From Onchocerca lupi (lineage: Eukaryota; Nematoda; Chromadorea; Rhabditida; Onchocercidae), in NCBI GenBank assembly GCA_028564675.1, contig JAOVVO010000069.1, positions 1 to 64,000 on the forward strand: DNA of 64,000 nt, read 5' to 3'. The translations under genes and the position numbers were made by a program. The notes under the pieces are model-generated. The model worked only from the letters and a program-made list of their open reading frames with translations. It searched no databases and was not told the origin of the DNA. Positions 63,148-64,000 of this stretch are shown here, in pieces; position 1 is the stretch's first letter, and each line of letters opens with the position of its first letter.

Positions 63148-63612
63148 CTATTTTACAGAAGAAAAATTGGTACAAAATGAATGCTATTAGTTTGCAATGA
63201 TTGTTATCATTAATTATTCATGGAAAATTTAATGGAACACGAAACCATTGCACAACAAATTTAGATGAATCAATAAAATTATCATACAACATGACTTTTC
63301 TGACTGAATCTTACAAATTTAGGAACTTCTTGAACAGTATAATTCTTAAAAATTTCCTCTGAACAGAAAAATTTCTTCTTATCCTACTCTCTTTCCTCTT
63401 TTTCACTTCACTTTTATTACTGAAAAATTTCTAATTATAAAAGAAAAAAAGAATAATTGAAAAAGAAGAGCAGCAAAGAAGGCTATGCATAAGAGAAATA
63501 AGGAAATATAAACACGGTCGGGCAGGACCATTGGTCAAATGGCTTGACCATTGGTCATTTTGATAGATAATTGACCGAGCAAGCAACGCACTATAAAATT
63601 TATTGAATAAAA
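63148..63612. other. spacer with palindromic repeats
   Basis: An AATAAA (minus strand, 63604-63599) lies 9 bases after the stop of the next gene. GACCATTGGTCA occurs twice, at 63526-63537 and 63546-63557; each copy is nearly palindromic. The rest is featureless. Confidence 0.5.
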
Positions 63613-63705
63613 CTATCGTTGCACATCAGCCAGAAAATATGCCATCGACAGGTCAAGCGCTCTTCGAATGAGTAATGCTAAGAATAGAGGATGTAAAAAG
63701 AGCAG

Positions 63706-63738
<33 letters not shown>

Positions 63739-63985
63739 GAAATTCGCTAATTTCGACTAATTGGAAGTACTAAAAAAATAAATATTCCTGAATGATGCAA
63801 AATAAATCAGAAACGCTTAAAATATCAACATTCCTGACTCAGACATCAGTTTTCGAACGGAAATAAACATTACAAGATGAATCAGGAACGTTCAGGATAT
63901 TAACTCTCCTAAGCTTCCGAACGGAAGCAAAGATTCACGTTACCTTCGGATTGCGTAATGATGTTTCGGTGTTTATCCAGAACTT
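63613..63985 (-). CDS. 3' end of an unrecognised gene running off the right edge
   Basis: Two exons are visible. 63985-63944 follows TTTTCAG, encodes VLDKHRNIITQSE and ends at donor GTAACG. 63677-63613 follows TTCTTAG and encodes LLIRRALDLSMAYFLADVQR to a TAG. Phases match exactly through a split Ala codon. A poly-A signal on the same strand just after the stop supports this being the gene end. The visible 34 residues are helical and contain no known motif. The rest of the gene lies beyond base 64000. Confidence 0.55.
63703..63735. repeat. poly-A tract of about 33 bases
   Basis: A homopolymer in the intron between the two visible exons of the right-edge gene. On the gene strand it is poly-T, about 26 bases before the 3' splice site. 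Confidence 0.85.
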
Positions 63986-64000
63986 CTGAAAATATGTTGA

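Noticed and set aside
1..64000. CRISPR arrays, bacterial operons, riboswitches, intact tRNA genes
   Set aside because: None seen; all well-supported genes are spliced eukaryotic genes, and repeats are simple, tandem or TIR types.

Overview
This window reads as AT-rich nuclear DNA of a nematode, most likely a spirurid or filarial type. That is inferred from short exons of about 70-300 bp, introns from about 50 bp to several kb, TTTCAG-like 3' splice sites, very frequent poly-A/poly-T runs and animal gene families. No bacterial operons, CRISPR arrays or intact tRNA genes were seen. Gene models were spliced by hand from reading frames, splice signals and family consensus; no database search was run.

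Layout. 1-577 (-) is a window-edge piece of a CRESS-DNA virus replication protein (endogenous viral element) that is GC-richer than its surroundings. 868-2262 (-) is an internally deleted BEL/Pao-type LTR retrotransposon with primer-binding site, gag start and tail of pol. 5058-8718 (-) is a five-finger C2H2 zinc-finger gene. 10559-10955 (+) is a decayed 28S rRNA fragment, followed by CACATA-type satellite. 12805-16162 (+) is a complete PTPA (PP2A activator) gene with a 38-bp tandem repeat in its upstream region. 18310-20410 (+) is a coiled-coil gene whose frame is off by one base at two exon junctions. 20411-28511 is gene-poor and holds MITE-like elements.

28512-35257 (+) is a six-exon F-box gene whose first intron appears to start with AT rather than GT. 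36419-36865 (-) is a GC-rich block with a GAC-type repeat that could encode an exon with a poly-valine run. 37659-39285 (+) is a complete MADF-BESS DNA-binding protein. 41123-43018 (-) is a Hairy/E(spl)-like bHLH-Orange gene, 5' end unknown. 47105-52208 (-) is a complete 12-exon ADAM-type membrane metalloprotease of unusually reduced architecture. 52209-62988 is mostly non-coding, with tandem and trinucleotide repeats and one unassigned 61-codon ORF. Two minus-strand terminal exons (62989-63147 and 63613-63985) belong to one or two genes that run off the right edge.

The genes do not look like one pathway: there are three putative regulators of transcription (C2H2, MADF-BESS, HES-type bHLH), a phosphatase activator, a probable SCF adaptor, a sheddase-like protease and an unrecognised coiled-coil protein. 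The most unusual items are the viral Rep fragment, the reduced ADAM, the non-canonical exon junctions in two neighbouring genes, and the displaced 28S fragment.
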